Assembly (NCBI GenBank): GCA_003458705.1
Contig: QRVH01000005.1
Span: 1 to 64,000 of the forward strand
Direction: 5' to 3'
Source: Eubacterium sp. AF22-9
GTDB lineage: Bacteria > Bacillota > Clostridia > Lachnospirales > Lachnospiraceae
DNA length: 64,000 nucleotides
This document shows positions 55,697-64,000 of this stretch, in pieces (position 1 is the stretch's first letter; each line of letters opens with the position of its first letter). The notes under the pieces were generated by a model. It searched no databases. It had not been told where the DNA came from and saw nothing but the letters and a program-made list of their open reading frames with translations. Both the position numbers and the translations under genes were made by a program.

Positions 55697-57249
55697 TTAG
55701 TTTTCTTCTGAATTTGGAACTAAATTCTTCACTTCTGCTTCTTCACTTGCAGCAGCGCTCATTCCTTCCGGAAATCCAGTAAAATTCACGTTCTTAGTAG
55801 TCTTTGCATCATATGTATTAGCTTTCATGACTTCTGTAAGGTCAAAGCCTGTAGTCTCTTTGATACTCTCTATAGTCTTTGCAAGTACTGATGGCACATT
55901 ACCGCTAAATGTTCCCACACCATTTTCACCAGAACCACCGTCAATAATTGTAACCTTATCAATGCTTTCAAGTGGTTTAGCTATTGCCTCAGCCATCTCT
56001 GGAAGAACTTTAATAATCATCTCTGTCATTGCTGCTTTACCATATTTCGCCATAGCTTCTGCTTTCTTCTCCATAGCTTCCGCCTCAGCAAGACCTTTGG
56101 CCTTAATACTTTCAGCATCAGCCATACCTTTTGCTTTAATGGCCTCAGCTCAGCAATTCCCTGTGCCTTTACCGCTTCAGCTTCCTGTTCTTTTGCGAAT
56201 CTGTCAGCCTCTGCCTGTGCTTTCTTAGCTTCTGCCTGCTTCTGTATTTCAAACTGCTTTGCTTCTGCTTCCTTCTGTCTCTGATAAAGCTGTGCATCAG
56301 CCTTCTGCTGTGCAGCGTATTTCTCTGCTTCTGCCTGTTTACGGATATCAGCATCAAGTGTCTTTTCCTTAACAGCAATCTCTTTTTCTCTTAATTCAAT
56401 TTCCTTCTCCTGCTTTGCTATATTAGCATTTGCAGTTGTAATTTCGATTGTTTTTCTCTGTTCCTGCTGTTGGATTTCATATGCAGCATCCGCCTCAGCC
56501 TTCTTGACATCAGCAGTTTTCTTTAATTCCTGCTTTTTAATTTCGAGTTCATTATTTCTTTCTGCAATTGCTGTCTCTGCTTCAATTCTTGCATCATTAG
56601 CCTGCTTGGTTGCATTAGCCTTTGCAACAGCTATATCTCTTTCAGACTCAGCTCTTGATATCTGTGCCGACTTACTGATACTTACAACCCTGTCAATACC
56701 AAGATTTTCAATAACATTACCCTCATCAGTAACATTCTGGACATTAAAGCTTACAATTTCAAGACCCATTCTTGCCATATCCGGTGCAGCATTCTCCTGT
56801 ACCTTCTCAGCAAACATTTTTCTGTCCTGAACAATATCTTCAAGTCTCATCTGTCCTATAATCTCACGGACATTACCTTCTAACACATCCCCTACAGAAT
56901 TTCTAATATAATCTTCATTCTTATTTAGGAAATTGCTGGCTGCTTTTTCAAGCATTTCTGTTGTTGAACCAACCTTAATCTTAACGGCTGAATCAATATT
57001 AACATTAATATACTCATTAGTAGGAACTGATTCCTTAGTCTTTACATCTACTGAAATCATTTTAAGTTCCAGTCTGTCAACTCTCTGTAAAAACGGTATT
57101 CTTAATGCTGATTTACCAATTACAAACTTTGGATGTTTTCTAAGACCTGAAACAATCAATGCCCTGTCTGTTGGTGCTTTAATATAACTTGCAAATATAA
57201 ATATAATCAGCAAGACTATTATAATTCCTATAACAATTGCTATTTCCAT
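55697..57249 (-). CDS. Flotillin/band 7 (SPFH) family membrane protein (frame interrupted)
   Basis: The start MEIAIVIGIIIVLLII at 57249 has GGGGGA upstream. One N-terminal membrane helix (residues 1-22) is followed by the SPFH domain (about 30-190: SVDVKTKESVPTNEYINVN; MARMGLEIVSFNVQNVTDE) and a long Ala/Glu/Lys coiled coil (about 200-420), typical of flotillins that organise membrane microdomains. The frame breaks at 56149, where a CC doublet on the + strand has lost one base. Restoring it joins AVKAQGIAEAEAIKA to KGMADAESIKAKG and gives about 517 residues, ending NLVPNSEEN. No NfeD-type partner is adjacent. The gene follows the zinc-ribbon membrane protein by 50 bp. Confidence 0.88.
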
Positions 57250-57299
57250 ATTATCCCCCATATTATCTTAGTGAATTATTTTATTATTTCATTAGTATT

Positions 57300-59126
57300 T
57301 TAATTACCTGACAATGCTGCTGAAAATAACTGCTTATAAAGATCATCGCTTATTATCTTTTTGAATACAGCAGAATTCTTGACAAACTCTGTCACAAGTG
57401 CTGTCTGCTGTGCAGATGTCATCTTGTCTACATTCACAGGATTAGAAAAGCTTGATGTTGAATATTTCATTGAGCTGAACTCTTTCTGTGAATAGTCACC
57501 TGTAATCTTCATATTAGCTTTAACATCATCTATATTCATATCTATAGACATATTGTTAATAGCTACTGTGCTTCCTGATAATGAACAATCAAGTGCCATC
57601 TTCATGTATTCGCTTCCCTGTTTCATATCAAAAGCTACAGATGATCTGTTATCTGCATTCTGTACTGTAAATTTCATGTTAGTATCATCAGCATTTGCTT
57701 CAATTACAACATAATCAGAAATATTATCTTTTCCTACAAAAGAAATTGCTATAGTTCCATTTGAATTTCCATTAACATCAGCATTATCAATTGAAATTCT
57801 TACAATTGCATCATCCTTATTAACATACATTGAAAAAGTTACAGGATCCATTCCCTGAATTGATGATGCCACTTCTTTCTTAAGACTGTCCTGTGTTACA
57901 CCTGCAATAGTAAGCATTGACATATATGTTGATGTTGTTGTATCTGCATATAATGCATCAATTGCTGCATTAACGCCTGCCTTAACAGCCTCTTCTGTAA
58001 CTGTCACACTATATTCTGTAACTTCAATATCGCCATTATCTGACTTATATGTAAGGCTGTCATTCTTACCATACTGGCATGCATCTGCAAATGCATCAAT
58101 ACCCTTAGCTAATGCTTTGGCTGCCGCCTTGGCTGGTTCCTTATACTGTGAAAAATCACCTGAATTTAATACTGAAAGGTAACTTGATATATCACTCATA
58201 TCAAATGAATAACCAAATGAAGAATCAATATCTGTATCCTTAGCAATCTGATCTACTGACATACTGAATGTCTCTGTAAATAATTCAGGAATCTTGAAAT
58301 ACACTGTCGAACCATCAGTATAGAATGAAACAGTAAGTAATTCTGTGCTGCCATTCTGAAGCTTTAAGTCTCCGGCAGCTTTCTGTAATGAAGTATCTGT
58401 CTGTATATCATACTTAATTGAATCAGCTTTGACATACTTACTATATGACTCACCATTAACAGTCATATTATCAAACTTAAATGTTCCAGAAATTTCGTTC
58501 TTATCCGATACTGTATTAGTACCTAAATTATTAAATAACTTATCAACAGAATCTTCAAGTGACGCACCAACATTCTTAATAGCTGTTACTGCCTGCTTTG
58601 TAGGTGATAACTCTTTCTTTAACTTAGGAAGTACAACAATAACAACTGCTGTTATTACAGCTGCAAGTGCAATTAATATAACTGCAACTAATGGCCACTT
58701 CTTCTTTTTCTTCTTAGGCTGTGGCTGCATAGGATCTGCTGCCTGATATCTTGGAACATCTACATTAACAGGTGGAACTGCACCAAACTGTGGCTGAGTT
58801 CCGAACTGCTGTTGTGATGCAGCATTAAACTGTGGCTGTGTACCAAACTGCTGCTGTGGTGTCACATCTGCCTGTGGCTGTGTACCAAACTGCTGCTGTG
58901 GTGTCACATCTGCCTGTGGCTGTGTACCAAACTGCTGTACTGGCTGGCTCTGTACCGGCTGTGCTGCTACCGGCTCACTCTGTACTGGTGTTTCCTGTAC
59001 CGGCTGTGCTACTACCGGTTCACTCTGTACCGGTGTCTCCTGTACTGGCTGTGGATTCAAAGGATTTCCACACTTGGGACAAAATTTTGCTGTCCCTGCA
59101 TTATATCCGCATTTTGTGCAAAACAT
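57300..59126 (-). CDS. Zinc-ribbon, Gln/Pro-repeat and single-helix membrane protein with large outer domain
   Basis: The 608-residue protein starts with a zinc ribbon (MFCTKCG...KFCPKCGNPL). A Pro/Gln/Val linker of repeats follows (QPVQETPVQSE; QFGTQPQADVTPQQ in two perfect copies and several related ones). A Lys-rich stop (PKKKKKKWP) and one transmembrane helix (about residues 145-168, VAVILIALAAVITAVVIVVL) lead to about 430 residues of beta-rich outer domain. The zinc ribbon and repeats should be cytoplasmic and the rest outside. The outer part resembles lipoprotein-like folds (YSKYVKADSIKYDIQ; SFYTDGSTVYFKIPEL), but no known family is certain. The layout suggests a sensor or scaffold. It lies upstream of flotillin. 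Confidence 0.65.
   Translation of the reverse strand: MFCTKCGYNAGTAKFCPKCGNPLNPQPVQETPVQSEPVVAQPVQETPVQSEPVAAQPVQSQPVQQFGTQPQADVTPQQQFGTQPQADVTPQQQFGTQPQFNAASQQQFGTQPQFGAVPPVNVDVPRYQAADPMQPQPKKKKKKWPLVAVILIALAAVITAVVIVVLPKLKKELSPTKQAVTAIKNVGASLEDSVDKLFNNLGTNTVSDKNEISGTFKFDNMTVNGESYSKYVKADSIKYDIQTDTSLQKAAGDLKLQNGSTELLTVSFYTDGSTVYFKIPELFTETFSMSVDQIAKDTDIDSSFGYSFDMSDISSYLSVLNSGDFSQYKEPAKAAAKALAKGIDAFADACQYGKNDSLTYKSDNGDIEVTEYSVTVTEEAVKAGVNAAIDALYADTTTSTYMSMLTIAGVTQDSLKKEVASSIQGMDPVTFSMYVNKDDAIVRISIDNADVNGNSNGTIAISFVGKDNISDYVVIEANADDTNMKFTVQNADNRSSVAFDMKQGSEYMKMALDCSLSGSTVAINNMSIDMNIDDVKANMKITGDYSQKEFSSMKYSTSSFSNPVNVDKMTSAQQTALVTEFVKNSAVFKKIISDDLYKQLFSAALSGN
58830..58937. repeat. Perfect 42-bp tandem repeat in the zinc-ribbon protein linker
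   Basis: Two identical copies (58830-58871, 58872-58913) and the first 24 bases of a third. In frame; encodes QFGTQPQADVTPQQ. Confidence 0.9.
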
Positions 59127-59246
59127 AACATTTCTCCCCTCTCTTGTTTTTTAATTATAGTATCAAATAAAATGTATATTTTCAATGAAAAAAATATGCC
59201 ACAAACTGCTCTTTCATATCCGTTTCTGCACGATTCAAAGCATAAT

Positions 59247-59735
59247 TTACATTTTACAGTACTTTTTAAATTCGTAGCACAAATCAAAGTATGTGTGTTC
59301 CTCACTCATCTGTGTAACTTTCCATTCTGGCATCTTATCCAGATTAGGAAAATGTGCATCTGCATCATACTTATAATCAACACTCGTTATGTGTGCCACA
59401 TCGCAATATGGAAGAAACTGTTCAAATACAGATTCTCCACCGATTACATATATATCCTCTGACTTATATGATGCAACCTTTTCAAGTGCCTCTTCTACTG
59501 AATGTACTACAACTACTCCGTCCTTCTTATAAGTCAAGTCATTGGTAAGTACGACATTATATCTGTCTATAAGAGCTGTTCTGTCTGTAATCTGCTCATA
59601 AGTCTTTCTTCCCATTATTGCAGCTTTTCCAGCTGTTTCCATTCGGAAAAGCTTAATATCTTCCGGAATATTAACAAGAAGATGTCCCTGTTTTCCTATT
59701 GACCAGTTCTTATCTACTGTTGCTATCAGATTCAT
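59247..59735 (-). CDS. dfrA: Dihydrofolate reductase
   Basis: DHFR reduces dihydrofolate to tetrahydrofolate with NADPH. The 162-residue protein shows MNLIATVDKNWSIGKQGHLL, the substrate-binding Glu in NIPEDIKLFR (Glu in place of Asp27 of E. coli, also seen in other Gram-positives), the NADPH loop AAIMGRKTYE, and YVIGGESVFEQFLPYCD. Length is typical for chromosomal DHFR. The gene begins two bases after the hflX stop, so the two are cotranscribed. Confidence 0.95.
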   Translation of the reverse strand: MNLIATVDKNWSIGKQGHLLVNIPEDIKLFRMETAGKAAIMGRKTYEQITDRTALIDRYNVVLTNDLTYKKDGVVVVHSVEEALEKVASYKSEDIYVIGGESVFEQFLPYCDVAHITSVDYKYDADAHFPNLDKMPEWKVTQMSEEHTYFDLCYEFKKYCKM

Positions 59736-59737
59736 AA

Positions 59738-60979
59738 TTACAACTTCCCTTCTATCTCCTTAGGAACATAGGCAAGCACCTTAATTCCGTCTTCTGTGTA
59801 CTCTTCACTTTCAAGCTGTCCGAACTGTCTTATAAGATTTATCTTACCTGCTTCTCTGTAAGAAAATACTCTTTCAATTCTTATTCTGCTCTTAAGAATA
59901 ATTTCCTGTAAGCACTCTTTAAATGCTTCAAGGCCATTGCCTCTTACGGCAGATATATTGTATGTGTAGTCTGCATGCAAATCCTTAGCTGCCGGCTTCT
60001 CCTGTAAAACATCACATTTATTAAACAATGTAACAACAGGCTTTCCTTCAACACCTAACTGCTTAAGTGTTGCATATACTGTTGACATCTGCTGTTCATA
60101 GTCCGGGTTGGATACATCAACAACATGCACTATAATGTCTGCATACTTTGCCTCTTCAAGAGTACTCTTGAATGCTTCAATAAGATTATGTGGAAGCTTT
60201 CTTATAAATCCGACTGTATCAGTAAGCAACACTTTCTCTCCATTAGGAAGTTCCATACTTCTTGTTGTAGGGTCAAGTGTTGCAAAAAGCTTATCCTCCG
60301 ACAGCACGCCCGCATCAGTAAGCTTGTTAAGAAGTGTTGATTTGCCGGCATTAGTATATCCAACTATAGCCGCAACAGGTGTTGATGTCTTAGCTCTTTT
60401 GCTTCTCTGGACATCTCTGTGTTCCTTCATATCCTTAAGGTCTGCTGAGAGCTTTGATATTCTGTCCCTTATAAGTCGTCTGTCTGTCTCAATCTTTTTC
60501 TCACCGGGACCTCTTGTTCCTATTCCGCCACCAAGTCTTGACATTGATGTTCCGAAACCCGCAAGTCTTATTGAACGGTACTTTAACTGTGCCATCTCAA
60601 CCTGAATCTTACCTTCACTTGATGTAGCTCTTGCCGCAAATATGTCAAGAATAACCATTGTTCTATCCATTACCTTGATTCCAAGCTCATCCTCAAGATT
60701 CTTAAACTGGGCAGGACTTAATTCATCATCACATATAATTCCCGTAGCATCAAGCTCATCAATCATAAGTCTTAATTCTTCAATCTTACCTTTGCCAATA
60801 TATGTTGCAGGGTGAAAGTTATCTCTTGTCTGAATCATTCTTCCAACTGTCTGCGCGCCTGCTGTCTTAGCAAGCTCTCCAAGCTCATCAAGAGAGCGTT
60901 CTGTATCATCATCTGTATCAAATGCTACTCCAACCAGAATAACTCTCTCGATAATCTCATCTGTCTCATAAACTGCCAT
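59738..60979 (-). CDS. hflX: GTPase HflX
   Basis: HflX is a ribosome-associated GTPase that splits stalled ribosomes under stress. The 413-residue protein has the HflX N-terminal domain (residues 1-190: TVGRMIQTRDNFHPATYIG, and the signature MSRLGGGIGTRGPGEKKIE), followed by a G domain with GYTNAGKSTLLN (G1), DTVGFIRKLPHNLI (G3) and LFNKCD (G4), and a short C-terminal domain. AAAGGAAA precedes the start. It lies 14 bp after ptsI and overlaps the dfrA leader. Confidence 0.96.
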   Translation of the reverse strand: MAVYETDEIIERVILVGVAFDTDDDTERSLDELGELAKTAGAQTVGRMIQTRDNFHPATYIGKGKIEELRLMIDELDATGIICDDELSPAQFKNLEDELGIKVMDRTMVILDIFAARATSSEGKIQVEMAQLKYRSIRLAGFGTSMSRLGGGIGTRGPGEKKIETDRRLIRDRISKLSADLKDMKEHRDVQRSKRAKTSTPVAAIVGYTNAGKSTLLNKLTDAGVLSEDKLFATLDPTTRSMELPNGEKVLLTDTVGFIRKLPHNLIEAFKSTLEEAKYADIIVHVVDVSNPDYEQQMSTVYATLKQLGVEGKPVVTLFNKCDVLQEKPAAKDLHADYTYNISAVRGNGLEAFKECLQEIILKSRIRIERVFSYREAGKINLIRQFGQLESEEYTEDGIKVLAYVPKEIEGKL

Positions 60980-60993
60980 ATATATATTTCCTT

Positions 60994-62721
60994 TTACTTT
61001 TTATTTCTTTCTGATATATAGTCACTAAGATAGTCTGTTACTTCTTTCTCAGTTGCCATTGACATAACCTTATCTGTTACAAGTCCGGCTTCTTTAATTG
61101 ACCAGTCTGCAATTGTCTTTCTCGTCTCTAATACCTTTCCTGTTGATACTGAAAATTCATCCAGACCAAATGATAAAAGTATCGGAGCCATTAAAGCATT
61201 TGCAGCTGCCTCACCACACATTCCGGCTTCAATACCTGCATTATGGGCACATTCTATTATCCTTCTTATAAGCCTTAATACTGCCGGATTAAATGCGGAA
61301 TACAGATATGCCACATTTTCATTGCATCTGTCTACTGCAATAGTATACTGTGTAAGGTCATTAGTACCAATTGAAAAGAAATCAGCCTCCTTTGCTAATG
61401 TATCTGCCATAACAGCAGCAGCCGGAGTTTCAATCATAATGCCTGTCTGGATATTCTTATCATAATTAATTCCGTTACGGTCAAGGTCGCTGCATATCTT
61501 CTTAATCAGCTCTTTCACCTGTCTTACTTCATTAACTGATGTAATCATAGGTATCATAATTCTTATAGAGCCATATGCACTTGCCCTTAGAATTGCACGA
61601 AGCTGTGTTGTAAATATATCAACTCTGTCAAGGCAGAATCTTATTGCACGGTATCCTAAAAATGGATTAGCCTCTTTGGTAAGTCCCATATAAGGAATAT
61701 CCTTATCTCCACCAATATCAAGTGTTCTTATTGTAAGTGGCATGCCTTTTGTCAGCACTGCTGCCTTCTTATATTCCTCAAACTGTTCCTCCTCTGTCGG
61801 CAGCGCATTCTTATTAAGAAAGAGAAACTCCGTCCTGAAAAGTCCCACGCCTTCAGCTCCGTCCTTAACTGCCTTGGCTGCTTCATCAGCTCCACCAATA
61901 TTGGCAGCAAGCATAACCTTCTTTCCATCAGCTGTCTCTGTGCTTTTATTAATAAAGGTCTTTAATTCCTCAATATGTTCTTCATATTTTTTCTTTTTCT
62001 TCTCATATATAGAAAGTGTACGCTGTGTAGGATTAATGAAAACCTCACCGTATGCTCCGTCTATTATTATAGAGTCACCGTTATTTACCTTGTTAAGTAT
62101 TCCCTTTACACTAAGTACTGCGGGAATTTCAAGTGCTCTTGCAAGAATTGAAGCATGCGCCGTATCGCCACCCTTTTCAGCTATAATACCTGCAACATGT
62201 GCTATGTCCATAGAAGCTGTCATCGATGGCTTAATCTCATCCGCAACAATAACAGTATTATCCGGAAGATTAGTAAGGTCAAATGCTTTCGTTCCCTGCA
62301 ATATCTGTATCATTCTTTCTCTCATATCCTGAATATCAGTAACACGCTGCTGCATATCAGGATTATCCATTGAAGAAAACAATTGAATCAGCTTATTACA
62401 CACATCATCAAAAGCTGCTTCTGCACATATATGACTATTATCAATTGCAGCAACAACTTCATCCTCTGTTGTTATATCTCTTGCAAGATATATCTGATTC
62501 TTAAGCACAAGTGCATCCTTGTCACACTCACCAAGTTTTTTCTCCAGTTCAGACAATAATTCTTCCGTCTGCTCTATAAATGTTTTTCTGGCCTCAAAGA
62601 ATCTTTTCTTCTCTTCTTCGGCATTATAATGCGTTCCCCTGTTTACAACAGCACTGGCATTATAAACAATAAGAACATGTCCTATGCCAATTCCTCTTGA
62701 AGTTCCTATTCCTCTTTCCAT
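60994..62721 (-). CDS. ptsI: Phosphoenolpyruvate-protein phosphotransferase (PTS enzyme I)
   Basis: Enzyme I passes phosphate from PEP to HPr, starting all PTS sugar uptake. The 575-residue protein has an N-terminal swivel/HPr-binding domain with the phosphoryl His in GGDTAHASILARALEIPA (around residue 185), then the PEP-binding TIM barrel: GVGLFRTEFLFLN, RTLDIGGDKDIPYMGL, FFSIGTNDLTQYTIAVDRCN and GMCGEAAANALM. Length is standard. The start follows GGGGGC. ptsH is not in the neighbourhood. It is the second gene of gdpD-ptsI-hflX-dfrA, an unusual set for ptsI. Confidence 0.97.
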   Translation of the reverse strand: MERGIGTSRGIGIGHVLIVYNASAVVNRGTHYNAEEEKKRFFEARKTFIEQTEELLSELEKKLGECDKDALVLKNQIYLARDITTEDEVVAAIDNSHICAEAAFDDVCNKLIQLFSSMDNPDMQQRVTDIQDMRERMIQILQGTKAFDLTNLPDNTVIVADEIKPSMTASMDIAHVAGIIAEKGGDTAHASILARALEIPAVLSVKGILNKVNNGDSIIIDGAYGEVFINPTQRTLSIYEKKKKKYEEHIEELKTFINKSTETADGKKVMLAANIGGADEAAKAVKDGAEGVGLFRTEFLFLNKNALPTEEEQFEEYKKAAVLTKGMPLTIRTLDIGGDKDIPYMGLTKEANPFLGYRAIRFCLDRVDIFTTQLRAILRASAYGSIRIMIPMITSVNEVRQVKELIKKICSDLDRNGINYDKNIQTGIMIETPAAAVMADTLAKEADFFSIGTNDLTQYTIAVDRCNENVAYLYSAFNPAVLRLIRRIIECAHNAGIEAGMCGEAAANALMAPILLSFGLDEFSVSTGKVLETRKTIADWSIKEAGLVTDKVMSMATEKEVTDYLSDYISERNKK

Positions 62722-62736
62722 TCATATGCCCCCATT

Positions 62737-64000
62737 CTACTGATTAAACACATACCTTATCATGTTAACAATAGTTTCCGATGTATCTCTCGAATATATT
62801 GTCTCCCTTGCAAGCACCGGATTGTCAGTAATAATTCCATCTACGCCTTTGTTAGTCAGGTTCTTGATTGACTCTTTATTATTTACTGTCCAAGCATAAA
62901 CACGTTTACCTGAATTATGGATTGCATCGATAGTTCTCTTTGATAAAAATGCTGCATTTACGCTAAAAAAATCCACATTTTTCATATCATAAAAATCACC
63001 ATATGCCGCTGAAAGTATATAACCAACTTTAATTTCCTGATTATATGTTTTAACTGCTTTTAATACTGATTCGCTAAACGATGTGATTACACAGTCATTA
63101 ACCATATTATACTTTTCAATAAGCCGGACTGTATTCTTTGCCAGTGCAGTACCATTATCTGCCGGTTTTAACTCAATATTAAGTTTTATCTTTCCCTGTG
63201 TCAGTTCAAGGACTTCTTTTAACGACGGTACATTTTCACCCACATACTCATCTGAAAACCATGAACCTGCATCCAGTGTTTTAACTTCCTTATATGTCAT
63301 ATTGACAATATTTGCATCAACACCTGTGGTACGATAAGCATTTGAATCATGCATTACAATAACTTCACCGTTATTAGTAAGCTGTACATCAAGTTCAATA
63401 TAATCAGACATATCATCTATCGCTTTCTGAAAAGCTGCCATCGTATTCTCAGGTGCTTCCGTTGATGCTCCCCTGTGCGCCATGACCTTAGTTTCATGAA
63501 ATATAGCCACATTTTCAAAAGGATTATTATTAAAAGATATCAAAAGGTAACATGCATCTGCAACCAGCGCTGCAGCCATAATAACAGCATAAGCAATCCG
63601 CCTTCTTCTTGCCGGTCCTTCCTGTATATCTATGAATTCAAATGTTATATCATCAATATCTGTATACCTGTAATACATATGTGTAATTGCTGAAAACGAC
63701 AGTGGAATTGCAACACATACAAGAATACATTTTATAATAAATCTCTCAGTCCTCAATGCAGACAGAAATATGGCATTTCCCAGATATGCCATATTGAGCA
63801 GTTTTACTCCTGCCACAAGAAATACTGAAATCAATACATATGTTATTCCAATAATTGCAAGAATAAAAAGATTATATACTACAAGTGCTGATATAGTTCC
63901 AACCGGATGTTTTTTAACCATCCGTGCACTCTTTTTATACGCTTCACGAAATCTCAGACCTTCCATCATACATATATTCATCGAATATATTCCGGGAATC
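62737..64000 (-). CDS. Membrane glycerophosphodiester phosphodiesterase (runs off the right edge)
   Basis: The frame stays open to the window edge (residues GIYS precede the first Met), so the start lies outside. The visible N-terminal part is the hydrophobic GPDPase_memb domain with at least four helices, including a long segment with RFREAYKKSARMVKKHPVG. After a final helix (AYAVIMAAALVADACYLL) comes a GDPD catalytic domain: MAHRGASTEAPENTMAAF (metal and catalytic His), YIELDVQLTNNGEVIVMHD (Glu-x-Asp and second His), LNIELKP, and VYAWTVNN with GVDGIITDNP. The active site faces outside, where it would hydrolyse glycerophosphodiesters from lipids or teichoic acids. It is first of the operon visible here, 15 bp before ptsI. 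Confidence 0.9.
   Translation of the reverse strand, partial: IPGIYSMNICMMEGLRFREAYKKSARMVKKHPVGTISALVVYNLFILAIIGITYVLISVFLVAGVKLLNMAYLGNAIFLSALRTERFIIKCILVCVAIPLSFSAITHMYYRYTDIDDITFEFIDIQEGPARRRRIAYAVIMAAALVADACYLLISFNNNPFENVAIFHETKVMAHRGASTEAPENTMAAFQKAIDDMSDYIELDVQLTNNGEVIVMHDSNAYRTTGVDANIVNMTYKEVKTLDAGSWFSDEYVGENVPSLKEVLELTQGKIKLNIELKPADNGTALAKNTVRLIEKYNMVNDCVITSFSESVLKAVKTYNQEIKVGYILSAAYGDFYDMKNVDFFSVNAAFLSKRTIDAIHNSGKRVYAWTVNNKESIKNLTNKGVDGIITDNPVLARETIYSRDTSETIVNMIRYVFNQ

Noticed and set aside
1-64000. rRNA, tRNA, integrase or prophage genes
   Set aside because: None were recognised on either strand; the restriction island is the only accessory-looking block.

Overview
The window looks like chromosome of a low-GC, anaerobic, pectin-degrading member of the Lachnospiraceae, most like Lachnospira (Eubacterium) eligens. 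Pointers are two very large PL1+PL9 pectate lyases with Thr/Lys/Glu-rich linkers, pyruvate phosphate dikinase, a class I hybrid cluster protein, DUF4250, the GGGtGRT/NifU-like pair and clpB under HrcA/CIRCE. No rRNA, tRNA, CRISPR array, integrase or transposase was seen. The species name is inference from gene content.

Layout. 1-4.9 kb: edge-truncated secreted protein, a divergent AraC regulator, a two-gene surface-protein operon, and an Xre repressor with two candidate operators. 4.9-6.7 kb: uncharacterised GGGtGRT/NifU-like pair. 6.8-13.4 kb: five tightly spaced genes (yfbR-like nucleotidase, ATPase_2, topoisomerase III, glmS, left-handed beta-helix acyltransferase). 13.6-14.7 kb: asd. 14.9-24.1 kb: two paralogous pectate lyases, one with a C-terminal surface anchor and one freely secreted. 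24.3-26.9 kb: metallophosphoesterase and an unusual ParB-like/BMP fusion. 27.1-32.6 kb: aminotransferase, KDPG aldolase, MATE transporter, upp, uraA. 32.7-40.3 kb: a defence island with type I hsdR, a PD-(D/E)XK-like gene, hsdM, hsdS, a zinc-ribbon protein, a divergent DUF3800 gene and a candidate small RNA. 40.5-46.3 kb: ppdK, DUF4250, clpB. 46.4-51.4 kb: glycerate/sugar-diacid operon cdaR, GntP permease, garR, glycerate kinase. 51.6-57.2 kb: hcp, two wall-active proteins without signal peptides, a flotillin. 57.3-64 kb: zinc-ribbon membrane protein, then gdpD-ptsI-hflX-dfrA.

How it fits together. Surface and secreted pectate lyases, KDPG aldolase (last step of galacturonate breakdown) and the glycerate operon form a plant-polysaccharide theme. 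The AraC regulator and Xre switch sit beside surface-protein genes and probably control them.

Two features run through the whole window. Nine small indels break eight otherwise intact genes, including asd, and eight of the nine can be explained as one base gained or lost in a homopolymer run; this points to base-calling error more than gene decay. Separately, seven loci carry perfect tandem duplications of 22-42 or 47 bp. All five inside reading frames are multiples of three; the two that are not lie at an extreme C-terminus and in a candidate small RNA.
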